A stretch of 64,000 nt of DNA from Inquilinus limosus (GTDB taxonomy: Bacteria; Pseudomonadota; Alphaproteobacteria; DSM-16000; Inquilinaceae). The stretch spans positions 135,906-199,905 of the forward strand of contig NZ_NHON01000001.1 of NCBI RefSeq assembly GCF_002195995.1. Reading direction: 5' to 3'. Every line of letters starts with the position of its first letter. Within the stretch, counting starts at the first letter, position 1. A program made the position numbers and the translations under genes. The notes below the pieces were generated by a model. The model worked only from the letters and a program-made list of their open reading frames with translations. It ran no database searches and was not told where the DNA came from. Shown here piece by piece: positions 16,963 to 25,780 of the stretch.

Positions 16963-17784
16963 TCACAGCGGTTGGACGCGGATGTTGCGCCAGCGGCAGG
17001 CGGCGTTCGGCGCCCAGCGCTCCGCGCCCATACGCGGGTCGTTGTCATGCACCTCGAAGGCGATGTGACCGGCATTGCCGAGCTTCTTCAGCACGGCCGC
17101 GCCGTCGAAATCGCGATACGCCATAATCGCGGTGTCGATCTCGGACATCAGCAGGCCGTTGATCCAAACCGTGATCTTCGGCAGCGCGCCGACCATGCGG
17201 ATGCGAAAGGCGTTCCAGCCGTCCCATCTCCAAGCCTTCAGGAAATCCTCGCCGGTCGCCTTCCGCGACAGCAGAGCCGGCTTCCATTCGGCGATCGGCT
17301 CGATCGTGGTGGCAGGGTCCTCGAGTTTCAGCCCCACCGGCTTCCCCGCCGCATCGCGCTTGACGTCGACATTGAAGTTGATGGCGTGGAAGCGGCCGAT
17401 GCCGTTGCCGTAAAAGCCGCCGATATTGCCGGATTTGCGATGATCGACGAGCACCTGGTAGCCGGTCGAGCCGTCCGCCGTCGCACGCAGCATAATGCCG
17501 GTATCGGCCGGCCAGTCCGGCCGCGCCTCGAGCGTGAGCTCGAAATCGCCGAACGAGGCTTCGCTGACCAGATAGGCGCCGAGCCCGCTGCCCGGCGGGT
17601 CCTGGCGGCCGCAGATGGCGCCGTCCTCGACGGTCCAGCGTCCGAGATGGGCCAAGGCCTTCCGATAGGTGGGCGTGTCGGTCGCGAGGACCGGATCGTC
17701 GGCCCTGACCGGCGTCGGCAGGCGCGGAGCGGCACGCCAGCCGGCGAGCGTCCGTCCGTCGAAGAGCGTGATGGGGTCCGGCAT
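16963..17784 (-). CDS. DUF1080 / 3-keto-disaccharide hydrolase-fold protein
   Basis: The 273-residue protein starts with the family hallmark LFDGRTLAGWR and contains a laminin-G/concanavalin-like jelly roll (WTVEDGAICGRQD, FGDFELTLEARPDW, GIMLRATADG, WNAFRIRMVGALPKITVWING, GHIAFEVHDND, WRNIRV). DUF1080 proteins are linked to 3-keto-glucoside hydrolysis or elimination. No signal peptide is present, so the reaction would be cytosolic after import. It lies between the Gfo/Idh oxidoreductase and the UPF0303 gene with short gaps. Function by family and context; substrate unknown. Confidence 0.8.
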   Translation of the reverse strand: MPDPITLFDGRTLAGWRAAPRLPTPVRADDPVLATDTPTYRKALAHLGRWTVEDGAICGRQDPPGSGLGAYLVSEASFGDFELTLEARPDWPADTGIMLRATADGSTGYQVLVDHRKSGNIGGFYGNGIGRFHAINFNVDVKRDAAGKPVGLKLEDPATTIEPIAEWKPALLSRKATGEDFLKAWRWDGWNAFRIRMVGALPKITVWINGLLMSEIDTAIMAYRDFDGAAVLKKLGNAGHIAFEVHDNDPRMGAERWAPNAACRWRNIRVQPL

Positions 17785-17812
17785 GGCGATCGTCCCTTCC
17801 CTGTTCGAGGTC

Positions 17813-18802
17813 TCAGGGGACCCGGCGCGGGCGCGCCACGGCCCGCTCGACGCCGGCGCGCTCGTAGATGCGGTCGAGCGCCGCCATGTTGCCGATCGCA
17901 TCGTCGCCGCCGGTCGGTAGGGCGTCGCCGCCGTCGACGGCCCTCACGAACGCGTCGAGCTGGTGATCGTAGGTCGCCGCTCCGGCGACGGTGTAGACGC
18001 GGTGCACGCCATTCAGCCACTCGCGGAAGGAGTGGCCGTTGTGCGGAAGGCAGGGATTGTCCAGCTCGACGATGCCGTTCTCGGCCTCGATCCTGAGCAG
18101 GCCACGGAACGGCCCGTCCTGGATGTCGGCCAGGAGCCGCGCGGGCACGCCGTCCGGAAAGCGAAGGCCGGCCTCGATGCGCGTGTCCGAGCCGAGCTCG
18201 CAGAGCCGGGCGGATGCAGAGACGATCTCCGGCTCGGTTCCCATGAGGCTGCGCAGCCAGTGCAGCGGGTAGCAGCCGAGATCCATCATGGCGCCGCCGC
18301 CCTGCACTGGATCGTAGCGGATGTTCGCCGGGTCATAGGGGATGTCGACCCGGAACTCGGCCGCGAGCGAGCGGATCCCGCCGAGCTTCGGCTTCAGGGC
18401 CAGCAGATGGGCGAAGGCGGGATGGTAGCGGTCGTGGAACGCCTCGGCGAGCACGCGGCCGCTCGCCCCCGCCGCGGCCACCATCTCGCGCGCCTCCGCC
18501 GCCGTGACGGCGATCGGCTTCTCGCACAGTACATGCTTGCCGGCCTGCAGTGCCTTGATCGACCATTCGGCATGGCCCGTCGGCGGCAGCGCGTTGTAGA
18601 CGATGTCGATCGAAGGATCGGCCAGCAGGGCGTCATAGCCGGCGAACGCGCGCGGAATGCCGTTGGCGGCCGCGTAGGCGGAGGCCTTGTCGCCGTCGCG
18701 GGACGCCACGGCGCCGATCACGACGTCGCGCCGGCGCCGCGCCGGATCGATGATGGCGCGGGGCGCGATCCCGGCCGCGCCGAGAATACCGATGGTGTGC
18801 AT
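17813..18802 (-). CDS. Gfo/Idh/MocA family NAD(P)-dependent oxidoreductase
   Basis: The 329-residue enzyme has an N-terminal Rossmann fold (IGILGAAGIAPRA), the family EKP motif at residues 94-96 (HVLCEKPIAVT) carrying the catalytic Lys, and the C-terminal alpha/beta domain with GGGAMMDLGCYPLHWLR, where Asp174 and His181 fit the active site. It may oxidise the C3 hydroxyl of an imported glycoside or reduce a keto-sugar. It is followed 28 bases later by the DUF1080 gene. Confidence 0.87.
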   Translation of the reverse strand: MHTIGILGAAGIAPRAIIDPARRRRDVVIGAVASRDGDKASAYAAANGIPRAFAGYDALLADPSIDIVYNALPPTGHAEWSIKALQAGKHVLCEKPIAVTAAEAREMVAAAGASGRVLAEAFHDRYHPAFAHLLALKPKLGGIRSLAAEFRVDIPYDPANIRYDPVQGGGAMMDLGCYPLHWLRSLMGTEPEIVSASARLCELGSDTRIEAGLRFPDGVPARLLADIQDGPFRGLLRIEAENGIVELDNPCLPHNGHSFREWLNGVHRVYTVAGAATYDHQLDAFVRAVDGGDALPTGGDDAIGNMAALDRIYERAGVERAVARPRRVP

Positions 18803-18825
18803 TCATCCGATCTCCCGGCGGTGAG

Positions 18826-19296
18826 TCAGCTTTTCTTGCCGAACGTCTCGAGCAGCTCGATCATCACGCCGAGTTGCGGCGCCGTATCGAGATAGCTGTA
18901 CATGCCGCTGCCATCGACGAAGAGGCCCTGCTGAAGGGCGGCGATCCCCTCCTGGGCGAGACGGGCTTCGGTCGCCTTCGTATCGGCGACGCGGAAGGCG
19001 ATGTGGTGCACGCCCTCCCCGTTCCGGTCGAGGAAATCGCGCCAGACGCTGGGCGTCTCGTCCGGCTCGATCAATTCCACCACGAGCTGGCCGGTCTGGA
19101 AGAAGGCGAGCCTGGCGGTCGCCTCCGACGGCACGCCGCCCACCGTGGTCCGCGCCTTGTCGAAGCCGGGCGTCTGGATGATCTCGGGCATGGGAAAGCC
19201 GAAGGCCTCGGCATATTTCCGCGCCGTGGCGACGACGTCATGCACGACGAAGCCGACCTGGCAGAGCATCTCCGGTTGAAGCACGGGCGCGCCCAT
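18826..19296 (-). CDS. VOC family protein
   Basis: This 156-residue protein has the paired VOC modules (QVGFVVHDVVATARKYAEAFG and GVHHIAFRVADTKATEARL) and ends with MYSYLDTAPQLGVMIELLE, which supplies the C-terminal Glu ligand. It is a clear paralogue of the gene immediately upstream: both keep SVWxDxLDxxGxxVHHIAFRV and YxYLDTA. Its ATG overlaps the upstream stop by four bases, so the two are co-translated and may form a heterodimer. Confidence 0.78.
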   Translation of the reverse strand: MGAPVLQPEMLCQVGFVVHDVVATARKYAEAFGFPMPEIIQTPGFDKARTTVGGVPSEATARLAFFQTGQLVVELIEPDETPSVWRDFLDRNGEGVHHIAFRVADTKATEARLAQEGIAALQQGLFVDGSGMYSYLDTAPQLGVMIELLETFGKKS

Positions 19297-19796
19297 CAGC
19301 GGACCTCCCCATCGGGATCGAAGGATTCGAGCAGCTCGAAGGTCGTTCCGAGCGCCTTGGCGGTGTCGAGATAGGTGTACATGCCGGTGTGACCGCCATT
19401 CGGCAGGCGGCCGGTATAGAAGCCCTGCTGCGAGACGGGGTAGCCATGGCGGGCGAATTCGTGCGCGACGCCGTGGCTGTCGGTCACGCGGAAGGCGATG
19501 TGATGGACGCTCGGCCCGTGCTCGTCGAGCCAGTCCTGCCAGACGCTCTTCGGCCCCAGCGGCTGCAGCAGCTCGAAGCCGACATTGCCGAAATGCCAGT
19601 GATAGATGCGCGCGCGGGCCTCGGTCGGCTCGCCGTGATAGGTCGCCTCGGTCTCCGAATAGCCGTCGGTGATGTGGACCTCCGGGATCGGAACGCCGAG
19701 CAGCTCGGAATAGCGCTTCGCATATCTGTCGGCATCGTCGACGACGAGGCAGACCTGTACGAGCACGCGCCCGCCCAGTCCTTGGATCGGCTCCAT
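19296..19796 (-). CDS. VOC family protein, paralogue of downstream gene
   Basis: The 166-residue protein reads VLVQVCLVVDDADRYAKRYSELLG in the first module and SVHHIAFRVTDSHGVAHEFA in the second, closing with MYTYLDTAKALGTTFELLE. The start at 19796 is chosen over 19856 because the extension reads through non-family sequence. Tandem, translationally coupled VOC paralogues suggest a two-subunit enzyme acting on one metabolite of the operon. Confidence 0.77.
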   Translation of the reverse strand: MEPIQGLGGRVLVQVCLVVDDADRYAKRYSELLGVPIPEVHITDGYSETEATYHGEPTEARARIYHWHFGNVGFELLQPLGPKSVWQDWLDEHGPSVHHIAFRVTDSHGVAHEFARHGYPVSQQGFYTGRLPNGGHTGMYTYLDTAKALGTTFELLESFDPDGEVR

Positions 19797-19824
19797 GGGT
19801 TGCTTCCTTGTCCGCTGCCTTCGT

Positions 19825-20811
19825 TCAGGGGTGATGGTTGAAGAGGTTGCCTTCATCGGGTACGTGCCGGACGATCTCGTCGCTGATCGCCGTCATCCGC
19901 TCGAGGACGGATGGCGGAATCGCGCCTGAGAGCGCCGCCGCATTGGCCTCGGACTGCGCGCGGTTGCGCGCGCCGGCCACGACGAAGGTGATGCCCGGCC
20001 GCGAAAGGTTCCAGCGGATCGCGAGATGCATCAGCGGCCGGTCGAGCTCGGCCGCGATCGCCTTCAGCCTCTCGACGCCGGCATGGACATGCGGCCAGAT
20101 ATCGGCGCGGAAGGGCAGGATCCGGTGGCGCTGGTCGCCGGGCGCGAGGTCGGGCTTGCGGCCGAACTTGCCGGTCAGGATGCCGTGCGCGAGCGTGCTG
20201 TAGGTGACGACCGCGATGCCGTGCGCGACGCAGAAGGGGATCAACTCGTCCTCGGCGTAGCGCCACAGCAGGTTGTAGCCGAGTTGGTGGGCGTCGATGC
20301 GCCCGACCTCCTGCACCTGCCGCATCTGCGCGACCGAGAAATTGCTGACGCCGGCGGCTCGGATCTTGCCGGCCCGGCGCGCCGCCTCCAGCGCCTCCAT
20401 GCGCGGCCGCATGTCGACCCCGCTCTTCGGCCAGTGGATGTAGTAGAGGTCGACATAATCGGTCTTCAGCCGGCGGAGGCTGGCGTCGATCTCCGCCGAC
20501 ATGGCCGCCGCCGTCGCCTCGGCCGGGTTGGCCTTGGACGCCAGGAAGATCTCGTTGCGCCTGCCCGCGAGGAAGGCGCCGTAGATCTCCTCCGAATGGC
20601 CATTGCCGTAGCCGCCGGCGGTGTCGAAGTGGCGCACGCCGCCCTCATAGGCCGCTTCGATGGCGCCGGTGAGTTCCGCGTCCTGCGCACCCGGCGCCGA
20701 ATAGGGAATGAACCAGGAGCCGCCGAAGGCGAGCGGGAGCTGCGGCGGGAAGGTTCCGATCGTGACCGGGCGGATCGACGGGTCGGTGCTGAGGCTTGCT
20801 GATTCGGACAT
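19825..20811 (-). CDS. Aldo/keto reductase
   Basis: The 328-residue enzyme follows the AKR barrel pattern. The catalytic Asp and Tyr lie in HFDTAGGYGNGHSEEIYG, the Lys in FLASKAN and the His in LYYIHWP. Later motifs AAGVSNFSVAQMRQV, LGYNLLWRYAEDELIPFC and WNLSRPGITFVVAGA are typical. It probably reduces a keto-sugar or sugar aldehyde with NADPH. It belongs to the minus-strand sugar operon, 28 bases before the VOC pair. Confidence 0.88.
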   Translation of the reverse strand: MSESASLSTDPSIRPVTIGTFPPQLPLAFGGSWFIPYSAPGAQDAELTGAIEAAYEGGVRHFDTAGGYGNGHSEEIYGAFLAGRRNEIFLASKANPAEATAAAMSAEIDASLRRLKTDYVDLYYIHWPKSGVDMRPRMEALEAARRAGKIRAAGVSNFSVAQMRQVQEVGRIDAHQLGYNLLWRYAEDELIPFCVAHGIAVVTYSTLAHGILTGKFGRKPDLAPGDQRHRILPFRADIWPHVHAGVERLKAIAAELDRPLMHLAIRWNLSRPGITFVVAGARNRAQSEANAAALSGAIPPSVLERMTAISDEIVRHVPDEGNLFNHHP

Positions 20812-20901
20812 GGCAATTCTTTCCTCTGCGGAAGACGGCGTTGGTCTGCGCGTACGATCTTCGCTGCGGGGGGCCGTTCAGCCGCGGCGTGGAGCAATCG
20901 G

Positions 20902-21297
20902 TCACGTCGGCATGCGGTGTGCGTTCGCGGTGTCGACCATCTCCTCGATCTCGGTGATGAGGCCCTCGTGGTCGAAGGTGAAGATGCACCAGAGGTCGGT
21001 CGCTCGGACGCCTTCCCCGAAGGTGAGGCGCAGACGTGCGAGCACCCGGCTTGGGTCGGCGAAAGGCTCCGTTACCACCCCGATGCCGTAAGGGGGCCGC
21101 ACCTCGAACTTGCGTCGTGTGGCGCGCACCAGCGCCTCGCGACCCACCACGGGCGGCACGTCGGTCGACAGATGGAAGCTCTGCCGTCCGTGGAGATGCC
21201 AGAGCCGTGCCCAATCCTCGATATTCCGCCGGCGTTCCGCGTCGTACAGCGCCTCGACCGCGGCGACTTCTTGGCATCGGCGATGAACTCGTTCCAC
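20902..21297 (-). pseudogene. SnoaL-like (NTF2 fold) protein remnant at a deletion junction
   Basis: From about residue 11 the frame reads as a SnoaL-like domain (VAAVEALYDAERRRNIEDWARLWHLHG, then DLWCIFTFDHEGLITEIEEMVDTAN). The preceding residues come from the out-of-frame binding-protein gene upstream, so the native start is lost and the join is near 21267. The frame is open and could be expressed from the ATG at 21297, so function is not excluded. SnoaL-like proteins are small cone-shaped isomerases or lyases, or accessory proteins. Confidence 0.55.
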
Positions 21298-21845
21298 GTG
21301 GTCGGCAACTTGGTGATGCCGGCATCGGCCAGGATCTTCTTGTTGTAGACGAGCTGCCAGGTGCCGCCCCCGGTCGGGATCGATATCGGATCCTTGCCTG
21401 GATAGCCCATGACCTGGGTGAATGCCGGCACGAACTGCGACATGCCGCCGATCTCCTCCATCATCTCCGGAGTCCAGCTCACGACGCCGCCGGTGTCGCT
21501 GTAGATGCCGTTCCAGGTATTGCCGCCTGCCGCAATATCCGGGCCGGTGTTGCTCGCGATCGCCGCCGCCAACTTCGAGAGCAGGCTGCTCCAGTCGATG
21601 ATCTGCAGGTTGACCGTGATGCCGGTCTCCTTCTTGAAACCGTCCACGATCGGCTGCAGCAGCGCCTTGGTCCCGGATTCATTGAGGCCGTTCTGCGGCG
21701 GCGACCAGTATTCGATCGAGGTGACATCGTCGTCCGCGCGCGCAGATCCCGCGCGAGCGAGCACGGAGCTCGCTGCGATCGCGGCCACGGGGGTTGCGAC
21801 AAGAAGCCGGCGGCTGATGCCGCCTCGCGACGTCTTGAAGTGCAT
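21268..21845 (-). pseudogene. Sugar ABC transporter binding protein, 3' truncated
   Basis: The N-terminal part is a normal solute-binding protein: a twin-arginine-like signal (SRRLLVATPVAAIAA), IEYWSPPQNGLNESG, then GPDIAAGGNTWNG and YNKKILADAGITKLPTTWNEF. After ADAKK, about residue 192 of an expected 430 or so, the family sequence stops and the frame enters SnoaL-like DNA in the wrong phase. A deletion removed more than half of the protein. The complete binding protein at 23842 can serve the same permeases, which may have made this copy dispensable. Confidence 0.75.
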
Positions 21846-21932
21846 GTTTCCCTCCTTCGATGTGGCGCTTTCGCTGTGTGCGGGTTCCCCGCCGGGGACG
21901 TCTTGCCTTTGCGGACGGGACGGCGGGCCCCG

Positions 21933-22802
21933 TCACCCCTTGAGGGCGCCGGCGGTCAGTCCCTGGACGAACTGCTTCTGCAAAATGAGATAGACGGTGA
22001 CGATCGGAACCAGCGCCAGCATCAGCCCGGAGGAGAGCGCGGTGTAGTCGGTCGAGTAGCGGCCGACCGCCTGGAACAGCGCCGCCTGGATGGTCTTGGA
22101 ATCGGGGCTGGAGATGAAGGTGTTCGAGAACATGAACTCGTTCCAGGTGCCCATCGACTGGATGATGACCACGGTGGCGATGCCCGGTTTGGCGAGCGGC
22201 AGATAGACGTAGCGGAACACGCCGAACTCCGTGCAGCCGTCGATCCGGCCGGCGTCGCCGAGCTCCTGCGGCAAGCTCAGGAAGAAGGAGCGCATCAGGA
22301 AGATCGCGAAGGCGACCGAGCCGCCGAGATAGGAGAGCGACAGGCCCGTCAGCGTGTTGAGCAGGCCGATGCTCTTCAGGAACTGGAACATCGGGATGAG
22401 GATCGCCTGACCGGGGATCATCATGGCGCCGATGAACATGTAGAAGAGAACATCGCGGCCGCGGAAACGGAATCGGGCGAAGACATAGCCGGCCAGCGTC
22501 GCGACAACGATCACGACGACCACCGTAAGCGTCGTCACGTAGAGCGAGTTGACGAGATGCTTCGGCAGGTCGATGGCGTTCCAGACGCGTACGAAATTGC
22601 TGAAGTCGAGCCGCGACGGCAGGAACGAGCCGAACACCTCGCGCTGGCTCTTGACCGAGGTCAGGATCATCCAGACCAGCGGGAAGGCCTGGACGACGGC
22701 GATGGCGACCAGCGTCAGGTAGATCAGCGTCCGGCCGAACACCATCCGCAGCTGGGCCCCGGGGAGGTCGAAGACCCTGGCGGGCGCGTGAGATTGAGAC
22801 AT
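21933..22802 (-). CDS. Carbohydrate ABC transporter permease (MalG-type)
   Basis: The 289-residue inner-membrane protein has six predicted segments and the EAA-like loop DAGRIDGCTEFGVFRYVYLPLAKPG that docks on the ATPase. SLPQELGDAGRIDG and WNEFMFSNTFI are typical of the second permease of sugar (CUT1) importers. ATG at 22802 is chosen as the first ATG at the family N-terminus; a long open frame further upstream is a shadow of the other permease. It follows the partner permease by 26 bases. No CUT1-type ATPase gene is in the window. Confidence 0.85.
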   Translation of the reverse strand: MSQSHAPARVFDLPGAQLRMVFGRTLIYLTLVAIAVVQAFPLVWMILTSVKSQREVFGSFLPSRLDFSNFVRVWNAIDLPKHLVNSLYVTTLTVVVVIVVATLAGYVFARFRFRGRDVLFYMFIGAMMIPGQAILIPMFQFLKSIGLLNTLTGLSLSYLGGSVAFAIFLMRSFFLSLPQELGDAGRIDGCTEFGVFRYVYLPLAKPGIATVVIIQSMGTWNEFMFSNTFISSPDSKTIQAALFQAVGRYSTDYTALSSGLMLALVPIVTVYLILQKQFVQGLTAGALKG

Positions 22803-22828
22803 CGCGTTCACGGGGCTGCCTCCGGCGG

Positions 22829-23755
22829 TCAGTAGTCGATTTCCTGACGCTTCCCGAGACGGATCTGCAGGATGCTCAGGAGGAAGCTCAGCACGAGGAT
22901 GACGATGGCGATGGCGGTGGCGTAGCCGAGTTGCGGGTTGGAGCTGCCCATGGCGCCGAAGGAGGTGCTGTAGAGATAGGTGCCGAGCGTGTCGCTGGCG
23001 TGGTTTGGGCCGCCGGCCGTCATGACCCAGATCTGGTCGAACACCTTGATGCCGTGGATGGTGTTCAGGACGATCACCAGCACGATGACCGGGCGCAGCA
23101 TCGGCACGGTCACATGCCAGAGCCGCTGCAGCGCATTGGCGTTGTCGATCCTGGCCGCTTCGTAGAGCTCCCTCGGGATGTTCTGCATGGCCGCGTAGTA
23201 GATGACCAGGTAGAAGCCGAGCGATTGCCAGACCGAGACGGCGATGATGCTCGGCATGACGGTGCGGCGATCGGCCAGCCAGAGCTGGGTGAAGCTGCCG
23301 AGGCCGATGGAGCGCAGAAATTCGTTGAGGATGCCGAAATTCGGCTCGTAGATCATCGCCCAGAGCAGGCCGCTGATCGCCAGCGAGATGATCACTGGCA
23401 TGAAATAGAGCGTACGGAAGACCGTGCCGCCGAGAATGCGCGAGTTGAGCAGGTTCGCCACCAGCAGCGGGAGGGTGCTCTGCAGGATCACGGTCGCGAC
23501 CGTGAAATAGACCGTATTGCCGAGCGCGATCAGGAAGAGGCGGTCGCCGAACAGCGCGCGATAGTTCTTGAGGCCGGCCCAGACCGGCGGTGACATGCCG
23601 TTCCAGGACTGGAAGCTGATGACGATGGAGTTGACCATCGGCACGGCCATGAACACCAGCAGGACGAGTGCTGCGGGTGTCAGGAAGGCAATGGTCGGCC
23701 AGTTCCGGCGGAAGCCACCCATCGTCCCGGGCGTGGATGTCAGCGTCTGCGTCAT
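22829..23755 (-). CDS. Sugar ABC transporter permease (MalF-type)
   Basis: The 308-residue membrane protein begins WPTIAFLTPAALVLLVFMAVP, has about six transmembrane segments, and carries the cytoplasmic loop YEAARIDNANALQRLWHVTVPMLRP. GGPNHASDTLGTYLY is characteristic of CUT1 MalF/UgpA-type permeases. It lies between the complete binding protein and its MalG-type partner. Confidence 0.87.
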   Translation of the reverse strand: MTQTLTSTPGTMGGFRRNWPTIAFLTPAALVLLVFMAVPMVNSIVISFQSWNGMSPPVWAGLKNYRALFGDRLFLIALGNTVYFTVATVILQSTLPLLVANLLNSRILGGTVFRTLYFMPVIISLAISGLLWAMIYEPNFGILNEFLRSIGLGSFTQLWLADRRTVMPSIIAVSVWQSLGFYLVIYYAAMQNIPRELYEAARIDNANALQRLWHVTVPMLRPVIVLVIVLNTIHGIKVFDQIWVMTAGGPNHASDTLGTYLYSTSFGAMGSSNPQLGYATAIAIVILVLSFLLSILQIRLGKRQEIDY

Positions 23756-23841
23756 GGTTCAGGCTCCCTGTGCGCCGGCAGGCTTGGCATGCCGAGGGGG
23801 TCCGGAAGGGCCGGGCGGATGAGCCCGACCCCGATGCGCGC

Positions 23842-25098
23842 TTACTGGGCCTTCGCCCGCGTGGCCAGCACGTCGGCCTGGATCTGCTTGGCGCCGGCGA
23901 CCGGCTCGATCGAGCCGTCGAGGATGCCCTGGCAGACATTCGAGACCGCATCCCAGCTTCCGGCCCCGAACAGGATGTGGTCGGCGCCGTCCGTGTCCAT
24001 CCAGGTCACCATTTCCTGGACCTTGGGATTCTTGACCTGGTCGAGCGCGCTCGGCATCGACGGGAAGCCGCCGAGGCCGGCGATGTGGTCGTCATAGACC
24101 TCGGGCGAGAACATGTATTTGACGAAGTCGAGGGTCAGGTCCTTGTTCGGGCCCTTGGCATTGACGACCCAGCCCTCGCCGCTGCCGTCGCCGGTATAGT
24201 GCACGCCGTCGGCGGTCACCGCCGGAACCTTGTGAACCGAATAGTTGTCGAGCCAGTCCTGCGTCGCCTCGGCCTCGAAGACGGCCGGTGCCCAGGAGCC
24301 GGTATAGAGCATCGCCGCCCTGCCCTGATAGGCGATCTGCCAAGCGGGACGCTCGTCGATGCCGTTGACGCCGTCGAGGAAGACGCCGACCTTGGCAAGC
24401 TTCTGCAGCAGCGTCAGCGCGTCGACGACCGGTTTCGAATCCCAGGACAGGTCGGGCTTGGTGAGATCGTCCAGCGCATAGACATCGCCGCCATATTGGG
24501 CGATCAGCGGCAGGAGGAAGTCCGGGCAGACATTGTGTGCCAGATTGCCGAAGGCGACCGGGGTCAGGCCGGCTTCGCGGATCTTCGGCGCCATGGCGAT
24601 CAGTTCGTCCCAGGTGTTCGGCGGCGTCAGCCCGAGCTCCTTCATGATCCGGTCATTGACGAACAGGCCGAAGATCTGCGCCGTCCAGGGGAGCGCATAA
24701 ATCGCTCCGTCATCGAAGGTGAACTGTCGCAGCGGGCCTGGGTAGAACTGCTTCAGAAAGGTGTCGTCGACCACATCCCTGTAGTTGACGGCGAGGCCGG
24801 CCCGCCCGAGCTCCGCGGCCTTGACGTGCCCGTAGAAGAGCTCCGGCAGCGAATTGCCGGCCGTCATCGCGGCGAGCGTCGTCAGATACTGGTTGAACGG
24901 GACGAAGTTCGTCTCGATCTTCACGCCGGGATGCTTCGCCTCGAAGCCTTGGGTGATCTTGTCCCACCAGGGCGTGCCGGCCACCTGCGTCGCCTCCCAC
25001 GACATCACATGGATGACGGTATCCTCGGCATGGGTCGTGCCGCCCAGCGTCGCGACCGTCATGAAGGCCGCCGCTGCAATCATATGGTTTAGCTTCAC
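23842..25098 (-). CDS. Sugar ABC transporter substrate-binding protein
   Basis: The 418-residue periplasmic protein starts at GTG 25098, set by GGGGAGGA nine bases upstream, and has a Sec signal (MIAAAAFMTVATLGGTTHAED). The mature protein shows the CUT1 binding-protein pattern: WWDKITQGFEAKHPGVKIETNFVPF, LPELFYGHVKAAELG, FVNDRIMKELGLTPPNTWDELI, YQGRAAMLYTGSWAP, and PSALDQVKNPKVQE. It is the first gene of the long minus-strand operon and should define which sugar or glycoside enters. Confidence 0.87.
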   Translation of the reverse strand: MKLNHMIAAAAFMTVATLGGTTHAEDTVIHVMSWEATQVAGTPWWDKITQGFEAKHPGVKIETNFVPFNQYLTTLAAMTAGNSLPELFYGHVKAAELGRAGLAVNYRDVVDDTFLKQFYPGPLRQFTFDDGAIYALPWTAQIFGLFVNDRIMKELGLTPPNTWDELIAMAPKIREAGLTPVAFGNLAHNVCPDFLLPLIAQYGGDVYALDDLTKPDLSWDSKPVVDALTLLQKLAKVGVFLDGVNGIDERPAWQIAYQGRAAMLYTGSWAPAVFEAEATQDWLDNYSVHKVPAVTADGVHYTGDGSGEGWVVNAKGPNKDLTLDFVKYMFSPEVYDDHIAGLGGFPSMPSALDQVKNPKVQEMVTWMDTDGADHILFGAGSWDAVSNVCQGILDGSIEPVAGAKQIQADVLATRAKAQ

Positions 25099-25780
25099 GT
25101 TTGCGGTCCTCCCCTCGTTGACCTGCGCGCCCCGGGTCGATGACCCTGCAGCGCCGCCGTCGATCCGACGGCAAGGCAAAGCAACACCGTTTCCGATCGA
25201 TGCGGATCGGTCATCTTGAATTCAGAGGGTCGTCAAATCTGCCGCCAAAGGGCGGCTTCCATGATCCACCACGCGAGCGAATCAATGCTCGTCCAGGATT
25301 AGGCCCCCGGATACTTCATTGGTGTTTTCCTCCCCAGGTTCGGAACCGCAATCGCGCGAGCCGACAGCGGCGGATGCGGAGGGTCGAAAACTGCCGATCC
25401 AAGTATTCTGGTCCGACAACATGAAGCAACTTCAAGAGGAGCCGCCTGCGATGGGCGAAGCCCCAGATCTCTTCTCTATCGACGTGAAAAGCACCGGGTC
25501 GCCATTCTCCGCCCGAAGCGGTAGGCGACCATCAGGGATGCGGGCCTGGCGGGCACGCCTCGACGCCTCCTCCTTGGAACATCGGCCTCACACGAGAGAC
25601 CTTCTCATTGCTGCGGCGCGCACCGCAGTGGTGTAGTAACGTTAATATGTTGTACCGTTACTACGTAGGCTTGGCAAGGGGTTTGGCGAGGATTCTGGAA
25701 GATCGCGCGGGGTTGGCTTTGAGTCCCGTTCCGTGCTCTTCCTATGAGCCTGCCTTCGCGCGAGGCGCCGGGAGTTCCGT
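25099..25780. other. Divergent regulatory gap between sugar operon and lacI-type gene
   Basis: This 682-base gap separates the divergent binding-protein and LacI-family genes. Two open frames (25140-25424, 25319-25636) lack family features and ribosome-binding sites, and I do not call them genes. The stretch holds the repeat cluster at 25633-25668 and presumably both promoters. Confidence 0.5.
25633..25668. promoter_or_regulatory. Paired LacI-type operator candidates
   Basis: GTAGTAACG (25633-25641) and its exact reverse complement CGTTACTAC (25656-25664) flank a 14-base spacer. Each can be read as half of a LacI-type operator with a central CG: TAGTAA-CG-TTAATA at 25634-25647, and on the other strand TAGTAA-CG-GTACAA. 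The site lies about 115 bases before the LacI-family gene and in the divergent gap to the sugar operon. Confidence 0.55.

Noticed and set aside
22931-23593. Plus-strand frame over the MalF-type permease
   Set aside because: Composition is His/Asp/Arg-rich without any motif, and the minus-strand permease is unmistakable.
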